From NCBI RefSeq assembly GCF_017874615.1, contig NZ_JAGIKV010000004.1, forward strand, positions 310,001-374,000: DNA of 64,000 bases, in the 5' to 3' direction. The stretch is from Paenibacillus xylanexedens. Lineage in GTDB: Bacteria > Bacillota > Bacilli > Paenibacillales > Paenibacillaceae. Every line of letters starts with the position of its first letter. The first letter of the stretch is position 1. Under the pieces are notes generated by a model. It searched no databases. It had not been told where the DNA came from and saw only the letters and a program-made list of their open reading frames with translations. Both the position numbers and the translations under genes were made by a program. Of this stretch, positions 18,379 through 27,179 are shown piece after piece.

Positions 18379-18394
18379 TTTAATGAGTATTAAA
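18379..18394. promoter_or_regulatory. palindromic operator candidate for MarR
   Basis: TTTAATgagtATTAAA, a perfect 6+6 inverted repeat just downstream of the predicted -10 box and overlapping the early transcribed region. That is the usual place for autorepression by a MarR dimer. Confidence 0.55.
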
Positions 18395-18406
18395 ATAATT
18401 GAGATT

Positions 18407-18436
18407 ATCATATAACCAACTAACCCAACCTGTCAA
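18407..18436 (-). promoter_or_regulatory. sigma-A promoter of the marR/arylsulfotransferase operon
   Basis: Minus strand: TTGACA (18436-18431), an 18-base spacer, TATGAT (18412-18407). The predicted leader to the marR ATG is about 165 bases. Confidence 0.7.
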
Positions 18437-18623
18437 GTGCGAATTGTATTAGTGATCTTTTCTTGTTGCGGTCGTTCTCCGCTAGGTTGAAATTACTTAT
18501 CCTGTTTTAAGTTTCACTTCAGGTTTCCCGTTTACACTATTCTCAGATCGAAACATCTACAACTACATCAACGACAAGCTACGATTCAGTTCGTACTCAA
18601 CTACAGAAATGAGGATTATCCAT

Positions 18624-19031
18624 ATGAATATGAAAAGAGTCATTATTATAGGCACAATGATTGTCACTATGTCCTTCGCTGGAACAGCCTGGGGCCAGTC
18701 TGCCATCTCTCCCATACCTACTGCTAAATGGTCCATCGTTGACTTGGACACTCGTGAGGGAAGCAGTGATGAGCTGCTCGACGCTCTGAATCAGGCTTCA
18801 GAAGTGGATCTGTACCAGGAACTGTACAACGGCAAATCACTGAGGACGATTACGGAAGAAAACAACGGGAATTTGGATGAGGTCATTGCTATACAAGTAA
18901 GGCAGCTCAAGGAACAGTTGGATGAACGGCTCGCAAGTGGAAGTATCAGCTCGGAGCAACATGCTGCACAACAAGCTGAACTGGAAGAGTTGGTCACACA
19001 GAGCGCAAACACAGCGTATAATTTGGCCTAA
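18624..19031 (+). CDS. exported small protein of unknown function
   Basis: 135 residues from the ATG at 18624 (GAGGAT upstream). A signal peptide (MNMKRVIIIGTMIVTMSFAG, then TAWG) is followed by a low-complexity start and a helical region. The segment LYNGKSLRTITEENNGNLDE with VRQLKEQLDERLASGSISSE has the helix-turn pattern often found in small exported proteins of Firmicutes. Function unknown. It is divergent from the marR operon, sharing the 390-bp regulatory region, and ends at a bidirectional terminator. Confidence 0.7.
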   Translation: MNMKRVIIIGTMIVTMSFAGTAWGQSAISPIPTAKWSIVDLDTREGSSDELLDALNQASEVDLYQELYNGKSLRTITEENNGNLDEVIAIQVRQLKEQLDERLASGSISSEQHAAQQAELEELVTQSANTAYNLA

Positions 19032-19087
19032 ATTAGTAGCGTATCCGTACGATGAAGATATAAACATATATCCACGATAGCACAGCA

Positions 19088-19115
19088 AAAAGGAGCGTAT
19101 TCACGCCCCTTTCTT
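19088..19115. terminator. bidirectional terminator
   Basis: AAAGGAGCGT pairs with ACGCCCCTTT (one mismatch) around ATTC. T-rich tails are present on both strands, between the convergent exported-protein and FAH genes. Confidence 0.7.
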
Positions 19116-19153
19116 GTACCCTATTCATCTCAAGCAGGTATGATGTGTAATCC

Positions 19154-19786
19154 TTATTGCGCTGCCCCAATCGTGCAGGCACCCAGGGATTCGCCGTCCC
19201 ATGCCAGTTCGAGCACATCTCCTGCTTGTGTTGGTCCAACACCTTCAGGTGTTCCTGTAAAAATGACATCGCCCGGCCCCAGGCCATAATGATGACCTAC
19301 ATAATCCACAATATCCTGTAAACTGAAGATCATGTTACGAATGTTACCACGCTGGACTTCCTCACCATTTTTGGTCAATGTAAAGTCTTTCTCAAGTAAA
19401 GCTGCCGCACCCGGGAATGCCTGAAATGCAGTAACCGGAGCGGAATTTTTGAACCCTTTGGCCGCTGTCCACGGGTGGCCTTTTTTCTTAATCACGGTCT
19501 GTACGTCACGTAACGTAAAATCAATACCAAATGCATACGCCTCCACCAGCTCATCTACCGCCATACCTGGCTCATAACTCTGGCTGATTTGCACGACCAG
19601 CTCAGCTTCATAGTGAACTTCACCCTTGCTAGCAGGCAATTCAAGCGTTTCACCATTCAGGGGCACGACTGCATGAGAAGGTTTCATAAAGATCATTGGC
19701 TCATCCGGAACCGCGTTACCCAATTCTTCCGCATGAAGTTTATAATTGCGTCCTACACAGTATACATTGCGAATGTTAGTCAACAT
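19154..19786 (-). CDS. fumarylacetoacetate hydrolase family protein
   Basis: 210 residues covering the FAH catalytic domain only. The metal-binding acids are in VHYEAELVV and in FGIDFTLRDVQ; KGHPWTAAKGFKNSAPV and FTGTPEGVGP are family motifs. Members hydrolyse or decarboxylate beta-diketo acids such as acylpyruvates or oxaloacetate; the substrate is not predictable. It is the third gene of a capA - GDPD - FAH run with gaps of 24 and 46 bases and ends at the bidirectional terminator. Confidence 0.88.
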   Translation of the reverse strand: MLTNIRNVYCVGRNYKLHAEELGNAVPDEPMIFMKPSHAVVPLNGETLELPASKGEVHYEAELVVQISQSYEPGMAVDELVEAYAFGIDFTLRDVQTVIKKKGHPWTAAKGFKNSAPVTAFQAFPGAAALLEKDFTLTKNGEEVQRGNIRNMIFSLQDIVDYVGHHYGLGPGDVIFTGTPEGVGPTQAGDVLELAWDGESLGACTIGAAQ

Positions 19787-19832
19787 GGGTATATTACCAC
19801 CTTTATCGGATTCATTAGTGCATATAGTAAAG

Positions 19833-20585
19833 TTAAGGTCTGAAAAATCGGCTACTTGTCTCCTGAAATGCCAGCTCCCACACGTCAGGACGGTTCGTAC
19901 ATAACATCAGTTCTGGATCAACTGCCGCCAGTTTCTTCATAATGGTCTTGTCATCCACTGTCCAAGCCATCACCCGAATGCCTGCACTCCGCATCTCGTT
20001 CATTAAGGATTTGTCTACATTGGTGTATTCAATCGAGAGGAATGTACAATTCATCTGCCGCAGCGCGGTTAACAGGTCACCTGGTCGTGCATCGATAATT
20101 AGCCCCGTCTGGATCTCCGGTGCAAGTTTCTTCACTTCGATCAGTGCGGCTGGTTCAAATGAGGTGATCACAACATCATTTTGCATATGTCTTTTTCTCA
20201 CTTCATGTATAACAGCCGCAGGCAGACCCGGGTACATGTCTCCCTGCGTTTTCAGTTCAATGTTCAAACGCACTCTGCCGCACGAGCGATCTAACAATTC
20301 ACTTAGCGCCGGAATCCGTTCTCCTTTGTAAGACCTGTTTTTCCATGCTCCGGCATCCAGACGTTGCAGATCAGCCCAATCAGTTTCCCGAACCAGGCCC
20401 TTGCCATTCGTCGTGCGATCCACTGTAAAATCATGAATAACCACGGGCACACCATCACGCGACAACTGCACATCCAACTCCATCCACTGAACTTCAGGCC
20501 GCTCCATGGCCATCAGGAAAGCAGCCATCGTATTCTCTGGTGCAATAGAAGAAAATCCACGGTGTGCTACACAAAGGTTGTTCAT
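19833..20585 (-). CDS. glycerophosphodiester phosphodiesterase
   Basis: 250 residues of the GDPD TIM-barrel. AHRGFSSIAPENTMAAF carries the catalytic His and the Glu-Asn pair, and ELDVQLSRDGVPVVIHD the metal-binding acids and second His. No signal peptide, so probably cytosolic UgpQ-like: it cleaves glycerophosphodiesters to sn-glycerol 3-phosphate and an alcohol. The start has GAGGAGGG upstream. It lies 24 bases after capA, likely in one transcript. Confidence 0.9.
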   Translation of the reverse strand: MNNLCVAHRGFSSIAPENTMAAFLMAMERPEVQWMELDVQLSRDGVPVVIHDFTVDRTTNGKGLVRETDWADLQRLDAGAWKNRSYKGERIPALSELLDRSCGRVRLNIELKTQGDMYPGLPAAVIHEVRKRHMQNDVVITSFEPAALIEVKKLAPEIQTGLIIDARPGDLLTALRQMNCTFLSIEYTNVDKSLMNEMRSAGIRVMAWTVDDKTIMKKLAAVDPELMLCTNRPDVWELAFQETSSRFFRP

Positions 20586-20609
20586 TCGATTCCCTCCTCA
20601 AAAAGGTTT

Positions 20610-22031
20610 TTAATTAGGTGAAGCGACTCCATTCCCATCATATCGAATACCCAGGGAGAGCTTTGCCATCTGTTCCAACAGCAGTTTGTTCGCCTCATCA
20701 ATCATTGGAATGGCCTGACCTAGCCCGGCCTCATAAGGGATAACTTTCATGCTGCAAGCTGCATCTTGACTACAGCGAGCCTGAAATACCGCCGTTTTCC
20801 ACGTCTCTTCGGTTGTTGATCTAGAGAAAATGAAATTTCCCGTACTGTATGCAATCCACTTCCCCTTATAGTACTCCAACCCTTGCAACACATGAGGATG
20901 ACCACCTATGACCAGATCAGCGCCAGCATCTACAAACTCATGAGCCAATCGGGTCTGGTCACTATTCGGAGTACTTACACGTTCCTCTCCCCAGTGTGCA
21001 ACCACGATCACCAGATCAGCCTTCTTACGGGCCTCCTGGATCGCTTTGACTGCTCCTGTGGAATCATAGGCTTCAGCCACGCCAGCCCGATTGCCTTCAG
21101 CCTTCCAACTCGTTTCCGGTACAACTCGGGAGAACCCAAGCAATGCAATCTTCATGCCTTTGCGTTCCAGATATGCTGGTGCGTAGGCCTCATCCCTGTT
21201 CATACCTGCCCCGGTGTGAGCTATGCCATATTCCTTGAGATAGGTTAACGTATCCACCAAACCCTCTACGCCCTGATCCAAAATATGATTGTTAGCCAAA
21301 TTCACAGCATCAAAACCAGCTGAAGCCATTGCAGCCAATGCTTTGGGCGATGATTTGTAGACATAGGTTTTATCAGCTGCACTGGTACCACCCAGGGTTA
21401 TTGGTGTCTCCAGGTTACCGATGGTAAGATCATCATCCTTGAATAACCTGCCGAGTTTGGCAAAGGGATAATCATAACCGTTTTTATCCAGCAGTTCAGC
21501 AACTTTGCCCGAAAATTGAATATCACCAACAAAGTTAATTGTGACATCCTTCGCTGAATTGGAAGGTCTTGACACCCCTGATTCGGTATCCGCACCTGCA
21601 TTTCCCTTAGTGCCGGATGGTGTCAAAGTTGTGCCAGGTTTTTTCGTTCCAGAATCGGCTTTCCCACTATTGGTGCTGCCTGAAGAGTCAGATGTCGCTA
21701 CGCCGGATGTCTTTTCTACATCCTCTGTTGTCTCTTCATCCGTAGCTTTAGGATCTTCTTCCGAAGTCTCATCGGATTCCGAGTCTGGAGAAGTTACTTG
21801 ATCCCCGCCTTTGGCATCCTCACTAATGGAAGACTCATCCTGATCGACGATTTCTTGCTTCACCGGCTGGTCTGCCTGTTGCTGACGTGAATTAATGACA
21901 TAAAAAATGCCCACCAAACCAATTGCAATGATCAATACAATATTAACTGTCCAGATGATTGTGATTGTATTGCGGGTGCGTTTACTACCTTTTTTCTTCT
22001 TTACACTTCGCTCTGATCTTGGGGGATACAT
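20610..22031 (-). CDS. membrane-anchored CapA-family protein
   Basis: 473 residues from the ATG at 22031 (GAGGAG six bases ahead). A basic N-terminus, one transmembrane helix (about residues 24-46), a long Ser/Thr/Glu/Asp-rich linker to about residue 160, then a CapA metallophosphatase-like domain: FVGDIQFSGKV, IGNLETPI, NLANNHILDQG, VVAHWGEE and GGHPHVLQGLEYYKGKWIAY. The last three hold metal-binding Asn/His residues. Relatives take part in poly-gamma-glutamate synthesis or envelope metabolism, but no capB/capC neighbour is present, so that role is not supported here. Confidence 0.85.
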   Translation of the reverse strand: MYPPRSERSVKKKKGSKRTRNTITIIWTVNIVLIIAIGLVGIFYVINSRQQQADQPVKQEIVDQDESSISEDAKGGDQVTSPDSESDETSEEDPKATDEETTEDVEKTSGVATSDSSGSTNSGKADSGTKKPGTTLTPSGTKGNAGADTESGVSRPSNSAKDVTINFVGDIQFSGKVAELLDKNGYDYPFAKLGRLFKDDDLTIGNLETPITLGGTSAADKTYVYKSSPKALAAMASAGFDAVNLANNHILDQGVEGLVDTLTYLKEYGIAHTGAGMNRDEAYAPAYLERKGMKIALLGFSRVVPETSWKAEGNRAGVAEAYDSTGAVKAIQEARKKADLVIVVAHWGEERVSTPNSDQTRLAHEFVDAGADLVIGGHPHVLQGLEYYKGKWIAYSTGNFIFSRSTTEETWKTAVFQARCSQDAACSMKVIPYEAGLGQAIPMIDEANKLLLEQMAKLSLGIRYDGNGVASPN

Positions 22032-22158
22032 AAGCAACTCCTCTTCTTCTTCACAGCCATACATACCATTATATCAGGCATATTCTGGATTTCCATCATT
22101 CCTTGGAACTGTATCGATTGAAAGGGTATGAACTCAGTTAGCTTCCAGATCTTCACAT

Positions 22159-22204
22159 AAAAAAAGCCATCTCTCCAGTAGATAATTCTACGTTTGAGAC
22201 AGCT
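22159..22204 (-). terminator. terminator of the hemEHY operon
   Basis: On the minus strand AGCTGTCTC pairs with GAGATGGCT (two G-U pairs), followed by seven T. Confidence 0.65.
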
Positions 22205-22216
22205 CTCTTGCTGTAC

Positions 22217-23641
22217 TTAATCTGCTGTAAGCTCTTGTGTAGCCTGAACAGACATTTCCTTCGCTTGTCTGATGCAATCAGGCAAGCCTACGCCCTCATA
22301 ACCTGCACCTGCAATGTAAACACCCGGTAATTTGCTGCCAAGCTCCTCACGGAGGGCGGCAATATGTTGAAGGTGTCCCACCGGATACTGTGGCATGGAT
22401 TTACGTAGCCTTGTAATCTCGGAGAAGATCGGCACTGCTTCAATACCCATCGTCTCTCTCAGATCCTTGAGAACGAGATTCGTCAGCGCTTCATCCGGAA
22501 GCTCTACGTTCTGTTCGTCACCGGAGCGACCAACATAACAGCGGAGCAGTACTTTATCATCCGGGCTCGTATGCAGCCATTTCGTCGATGTCCACGTGCA
22601 AGCAGTAATATTCCGCCCCTCTTTCCGCGGAACGAGGAAACCCGACCCGTCGAATACATGCTCCACCTCTTTTTTCTCAAAAGCGAGCACTACATTGGCT
22701 ACAGACACATAGTTAATCGCATCCAGTGCCGCTGTATCAACGTGAGGCTTCAGCAGCTCCGACGCAACATATGTTGGCACAGTAACCACTACATCATCCG
22801 CTTCTAGCTGTTCACCATTCTCCAGTTCAACACGGTATCTGGTCTGCGCTCCATCAAGGCGTTGCAGCGACTTCACAGCAGTGTTCAGACGTTGATCCAC
22901 ATCCTGCAGCTCATGGACGAGTGCATGAACAAGGCTCTGAAGTCCCTGGCGAAAGTTCAGAAAGGCACTTCGTTTTGTTCCGGTATGCGTCTCAGCCGGT
23001 TTGCGACCCGTCATCATGCCCCGGATCAAGCTGCCGTAATCGCGCTCTACTTCTCCGAACTGCGGGAAGGTAGCCTGGAGGCTCAATCGCCGCATATCAC
23101 CTGCATAGATTCCTGCGAGCAGTGGTTCCGTCAAGTTCTCCAGCACTTCTGCTCCAAGACGACGTTCAATCATATAACTGAGCGATTCATCCTCTGTTGT
23201 ACGACGCGGCGGGATGACAAAATCCATCAACGCCCGCAGTTTGCCTGCCGGAGAGACCAGACCACTTCTCAGGAATGGTCTTAGTTCTGTCGGGATACCG
23301 AGAACAAGTCCTGCTGGCATAGGATGAAGCTTGCCACGCTGCATGATATACGTTTTCTTCGACTCCGGATTCTGACTGACCAATTCATGATCAATCTCCA
23401 ATTCTTTGGCAAGATCAATCATTGCTGTTTTGCGAGCCAGGAAAGAATCGGGCCCTTTTTCAATCACAAATCCATCCCGGTGCAGTGTTTCAATCATGCC
23501 TCCCATGGACGAGCTTTTCTCGACCAAAGTAATCACAGGTTCAACTCCTGCTTCCCGGTAATGCTTGCGGATATAAAATGCCGCGCTGAGGCCGGTAAGG
23601 CCACCGCCGACAACAACAACACGGCGTTTCTTATCACCCAT
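22217..23641 (-). CDS. hemY: coproporphyrinogen III oxidase (HemY/CgoX)
   Basis: 474 residues. The FAD-binding motif VVVGGGLTGLSAAFYIRK lies at residues 7-24, with a C-terminal GVYIAGAGYEGVGLPDCI that closes the FAD site. In Firmicutes this oxygen-dependent flavoenzyme turns coproporphyrinogen III into coproporphyrin III at the membrane surface. It is the last gene of hemE-hemH-hemY; its start overlaps the hemH stop in TAATG, indicating translational coupling. Confidence 0.92.
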   Translation of the reverse strand: MGDKKRRVVVVGGGLTGLSAAFYIRKHYREAGVEPVITLVEKSSSMGGMIETLHRDGFVIEKGPDSFLARKTAMIDLAKELEIDHELVSQNPESKKTYIMQRGKLHPMPAGLVLGIPTELRPFLRSGLVSPAGKLRALMDFVIPPRRTTEDESLSYMIERRLGAEVLENLTEPLLAGIYAGDMRRLSLQATFPQFGEVERDYGSLIRGMMTGRKPAETHTGTKRSAFLNFRQGLQSLVHALVHELQDVDQRLNTAVKSLQRLDGAQTRYRVELENGEQLEADDVVVTVPTYVASELLKPHVDTAALDAINYVSVANVVLAFEKKEVEHVFDGSGFLVPRKEGRNITACTWTSTKWLHTSPDDKVLLRCYVGRSGDEQNVELPDEALTNLVLKDLRETMGIEAVPIFSEITRLRKSMPQYPVGHLQHIAALREELGSKLPGVYIAGAGYEGVGLPDCIRQAKEMSVQATQELTAD

Positions 23642-24591
23642 TACTCATCCGACCCTTGCTGCCATCGGCTTATAATAACGTCGCTTAACGTCTCCATGTA
23701 TAGAGGATCGCTATTGAGAGAATCAATACGCATCAGGCGCATGTCGATCTCTTTGGCAATCGATTTGGCCTCAATATCAAGATCATAGAGCACTTCGAGA
23801 TGATCCGAGACAAACCCGATTGGTGCCACAAGCACATCCTCTACCTGTTCACGAGAAAGCTCCTGTAACGTATCCAGAATATCCGGTCCAAGCCAAGGCT
23901 CAGCTGTTCGTCCGGCACTCTGCCACGTAAATTGCCAATTGGTTATTCCTACACGTGATGCAATCACTTCCGAAGTCTCCAGCAATTGTTGCGGGTATGG
24001 ATCACCCATCTCCACAATACGTGCCGGCAGACTGTGCGCACTAAACAACACCTTCACATCTCCGCGTTTTGCTCCAGCTTCTTCGAACGCATCCAACTTG
24101 GCACTGACACGTGTGGACAACGCCTGAATTAACTTCGGATGCAGATGATAACTCTCAATAAAGGACATATGAACGCCCATCTCTTCTGCTTTTTCACGCG
24201 CACGTTTGATATAACTGCCTACACTCATCGTGGAAAAATGAGGAGCCAGTACAATACCAATCGCTGTCTGAATTCCATCCTTCGCCATCTGCTCCACGCC
24301 ATCCTCAATAAACGGATAGGCATGCTTCAGACCTTGATAACAACGGAATTCCACATCAGTGCCACGCTCATCGCGATTTAATGTCTCTTGTAGGGCCTTG
24401 ACCTGATTGTCTGTGTTCTCCCGAAGTGGGAAAACACCGCCAACAATGGCTTCATAACGATCCGTCAGTTCTTTCAATTGCTCTGGTTCAGGCGGACGTC
24501 CTCTGCGGATATGTGTGTAATACGCTTCAACACTCTCCATATTTTCTGGTGTGCCATACGACATCACCAGTACACCTATCGTATTAGTCAT
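23641..24591 (-). CDS. hemH: coproporphyrin III ferrochelatase (HemH/CpfC)
   Basis: 316 residues. It starts MTNTIGVLVMSYGTPENMES; the catalytic His is in FSAHSLPARI, and the metal-channel Glu in IGFVSDHLEVLYDLD. It inserts Fe(II) into coproporphyrin III, giving coproheme, in the Gram-positive route of heme synthesis. No 2Fe-2S cluster cysteines are seen at the C-terminus. The gene overlaps hemE by 8 bases and hemY by one, forming a tight operon. Confidence 0.93.
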   Translation of the reverse strand: MTNTIGVLVMSYGTPENMESVEAYYTHIRRGRPPEPEQLKELTDRYEAIVGGVFPLRENTDNQVKALQETLNRDERGTDVEFRCYQGLKHAYPFIEDGVEQMAKDGIQTAIGIVLAPHFSTMSVGSYIKRAREKAEEMGVHMSFIESYHLHPKLIQALSTRVSAKLDAFEEAGAKRGDVKVLFSAHSLPARIVEMGDPYPQQLLETSEVIASRVGITNWQFTWQSAGRTAEPWLGPDILDTLQELSREQVEDVLVAPIGFVSDHLEVLYDLDIEAKSIAKEIDMRLMRIDSLNSDPLYMETLSDVIISRWQQGSDE

Positions 24592-25648
24592 TAGATACCG
24601 TCACCCCAGTCTTCAATGCTTCGGCAGAATATTCATGAATATAAGCCGTTAGTTCTCTGAGCTTCTCTAGCGATGCTTCAGGAAATAATCCGTGTCCGAG
24701 GTTGAAAATATAACCCGGCTCCTTGATTCCTTCGTCAATAATCACTTTGGCTTGCTCTTTAATCAGTTCCATCGGGGCAGTCAGCAAATATGGGTCCAGG
24801 TTACCCTGTACTGCAAATTTGCCGCCAAGACGTTGACGCCCTTCCGAAATGGATACTCTCCAGTCCAATCCAATCACATCGGCTTGCAAATTATGCAGCG
24901 CTGGCAACAATTCGCCTGATGCAACACCAGGGAAATAAATCTTCGGTACATTCAAATCGGATAATTCGGTAAAGATACGGGTAATCGTAGGCAACACATA
25001 TGTTCTGAAGTCTTTGGGAGAAAGTGCTCCAACCCAGCTGTCAAACAACTGGAATGCCTTACCGCCATTCGCAATATGCGCACGGACATATGTAATAACC
25101 ATATCACCAAGCTTCTGCATCAGCTTATGCCACACCTCAGGCTCGCTGTACATCATCGTTTTGGTGCGGATATAACCTTTCGAAGGTCGGCCTTCAATCA
25201 GATAACTCGCAATCGTGAATGGTGCGCCCGCAAACGTAATAAGAGGCACATCAAGCTCCTTATCCAGAATTCGAATGGTTTCCAGAATATGTGACAGATC
25301 TCCTTCTACGTCGATGGGACGCAGCCGATCCACATCTGCAGCCGAACGAATAGGATTATCAATAACTGGACCAATATTTTTTACAATGTCAAAATCAATG
25401 CCCAGAGAGGCAACCGGATTCATAATATCGGAATACAAAATAGCCGCATCTACACCAAGTTTGCGTACCGGCATGAGTGTAACTTCAGCCGCCAGCTCGG
25501 GTTGTTTGCAGATCTCTAGCAAGGAGTACTTTTCTTTAATTTTGCGATATTCAGGATCGTAACGTCCAGCTTGACGCATGTACCATACCGGGACACGGTC
25601 TACCTGTTGTTTGAAACTTGCCCGAATCAGTCGATCATTATAGCTCAT
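24584..25648 (-). CDS. hemE: uroporphyrinogen decarboxylase
   Basis: 354 residues from the ATG at 25648 (GGAGG ten bases ahead). The RQAGRYDPEYR motif near residue 25 holds the arginines that bind substrate carboxylates; the family stretch FAGAPFTIASYLIEG follows. It decarboxylates uroporphyrinogen III to coproporphyrinogen III in the cytosol, feeding the HemY and HemH steps encoded next. It is the first gene of the operon, divergent from an MFS exporter gene. Confidence 0.94.
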   Translation of the reverse strand: MSYNDRLIRASFKQQVDRVPVWYMRQAGRYDPEYRKIKEKYSLLEICKQPELAAEVTLMPVRKLGVDAAILYSDIMNPVASLGIDFDIVKNIGPVIDNPIRSAADVDRLRPIDVEGDLSHILETIRILDKELDVPLITFAGAPFTIASYLIEGRPSKGYIRTKTMMYSEPEVWHKLMQKLGDMVITYVRAHIANGGKAFQLFDSWVGALSPKDFRTYVLPTITRIFTELSDLNVPKIYFPGVASGELLPALHNLQADVIGLDWRVSISEGRQRLGGKFAVQGNLDPYLLTAPMELIKEQAKVIIDEGIKEPGYIFNLGHGLFPEASLEKLRELTAYIHEYSAEALKTGVTVSND

Positions 25649-25686
25649 GTAAGAAGCCTCCAATAGTTTTTGGACTCATAATTACC

Positions 25687-25715
25687 ATTATGCCCTTTTT
25701 AAACAGCCGTAACAA
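25687..25715 (-). promoter_or_regulatory. promoter of hemEHY
   Basis: Minus strand: TTGTTA (25715-25710), a 17-base spacer, CATAAT (25692-25687), about 35 bases before the hemE start. Confidence 0.5.
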
Positions 25716-25784
25716 CCACATGCAGATGCGTTCTACGTGACAATACTATGACATTCCTTACACCCATCCCTCATATGCCAATTA

Positions 25785-25793
25785 TGTTATAAT
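25785..25793 (+). promoter_or_regulatory. extended -10 promoter of the MFS exporter gene
   Basis: TGtTATAAT, a consensus extended -10 element with no clear -35, about 60 bases ahead of the gene start. Confidence 0.5.
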
Positions 25794-25852
25794 GAAAGAA
25801 TGGTGTTTTTTTGAGAATTACAGAAATATCTTTGAAAGGAAGTGAAAGCACT

Positions 25853-27064
25853 TTGAAAACGTGGAAAGTAAACCTCATTGTGCTTTGGTTCGGACAATTT
25901 TTGGTCAATTCGGGCATGACCATGATTACCCCATTTTTGTCTCTTTATCTCGCAAGAGATCTGGGCGTTGTTGGCGAACATGAAATTGGCATTTGGGCGG
26001 GATTTATTTTTGCAGCCAATTTCCTCACCTCATTTTTGTTCCAACCACTCTGGGGAAAGTTATCGGACAAGTACGGCCGTAAAGTTATGCTGCTGCGTTC
26101 GGGATTCGGGATGGCCATCGTAATTGCCCTTATGGGTCTGGCACAGAATCCTTGGCAGCTTCTCTTATTACGTTTGCTTAACGGTACCATCTCCGGTTTC
26201 AATCCAGCGGCTGTTGCGCTGATATCAGGTACCACTCCGAAAGACCGCATGGGTTTTGCCATGGGAATCAGTCAGTCCGGGCAGGTTGCCGGCACCATCC
26301 TGGGTCCACTCATTGGTGGCTTGTTAGCGGATGCGGTAGGCTTCCGCCCCATTTTCTACATTACAGGTGGACTGATTTTTGTTGCTTCCATGCTCGCCAT
26401 GTTCCTGGTGAGAGAGAAATTTGACCGTCAAGAAGCAGCCAAACTGCCGGCACAATCCGTATTATCCGGTCTGAAGGAATTGAACAAGTCACCTCAACTG
26501 CCCGCACTGTTTGCTGTGACATTTCTGTTGCAGTTTGCGATGATTAGCCCCATGTCACTCTTGCCGCTGTATGTGCAAAAATTGCATGCTTCGGATGTAA
26601 ACGTGGCCTTCTGGGCAGGACTTGTCGGTGCAGTTACGGGACTATCCAATATGGCTATGTCTCCGATTCTCGGGAAGCTGAGTGACCGGATTGGTCCTCA
26701 CAAGGTGCTGACGTTCTCCCTCATAGGAACAGGACTCATGCTTATCCCGCAGGCATTTGTTCAGACCGTGTGGCAGCTCATTATAGTTCGTTTCATGATG
26801 GGTGTGTTCATGGGTGGCCTGCTTCCAAGCGTTAATGCCCTGATCCGTTCCTATACATCCGATAGCATGATCAGCCGTGCATTCAGTTTTAATACGAGTA
26901 CTCTGGCGCTGGGCAACATGCTTGGAGCGATCATTGGAGGATTTATGGCAGGATTCATCGGGATCGAAGGTCTATTTATCGTATCTGGCGGACTGCTGCT
27001 GCTTAATATGGTTTGGGTCCGATTCAAATTGTATAACAAACCTGCTTCTATTCGGGAATCCTGA
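25853..27064 (+). CDS. MFS multidrug-efflux-type transporter (DHA1, MdtG-like)
   Basis: 403 residues from a TTG at 25853 preceded by AGGAAGTGA; a TTG at 25811 would add 14 residues without a better site. Twelve transmembrane segments. Motif A of the DHA1 family appears as GKLSDKYGRKVMLL in loop 2-3 and again as GKLSDRIGPHKVL, and the motif C-like SGQVAGTILGPLIGG of antiporters is present. Probable drug/proton antiport. It is divergent from hemE and monocistronic, ending at a terminator shared with the P450 gene. Confidence 0.85.
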   Translation: MKTWKVNLIVLWFGQFLVNSGMTMITPFLSLYLARDLGVVGEHEIGIWAGFIFAANFLTSFLFQPLWGKLSDKYGRKVMLLRSGFGMAIVIALMGLAQNPWQLLLLRLLNGTISGFNPAAVALISGTTPKDRMGFAMGISQSGQVAGTILGPLIGGLLADAVGFRPIFYITGGLIFVASMLAMFLVREKFDRQEAAKLPAQSVLSGLKELNKSPQLPALFAVTFLLQFAMISPMSLLPLYVQKLHASDVNVAFWAGLVGAVTGLSNMAMSPILGKLSDRIGPHKVLTFSLIGTGLMLIPQAFVQTVWQLIIVRFMMGVFMGGLLPSVNALIRSYTSDSMISRAFSFNTSTLALGNMLGAIIGGFMAGFIGIEGLFIVSGGLLLLNMVWVRFKLYNKPASIRES

Positions 27065-27108
27065 TTCCCTATCCATTTCTTAATGAGTCGATATAAACGT
27101 TTTATCAG

Positions 27109-27154
27109 AAAAAGCCGCTTCCAGCGCCTAATGGGCCTGAAAGCGGCTTTTGTC
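27109..27154. terminator. bidirectional terminator
   Basis: AAAAGCCGCTT pairs with AAAGCGGCTTTT around an inner CAGC/GCCTG region, between the convergent MFS and P450 genes. Confidence 0.8.
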
Positions 27155-27179
27155 ATTCATGTGCCATTCATTTAATTAT

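Noticed and set aside
18250..18440. T-box or SAM riboswitch in the marR leader
   Set aside because: No GGGTGGTACCGCG-type T-box sequence and no SAM-I core motifs; only a plain terminator hairpin and a palindrome are visible.
20610..22031. Poly-gamma-glutamate capsule operon
   Set aside because: Only the CapA-like gene is present; no capB, capC or capE neighbours.
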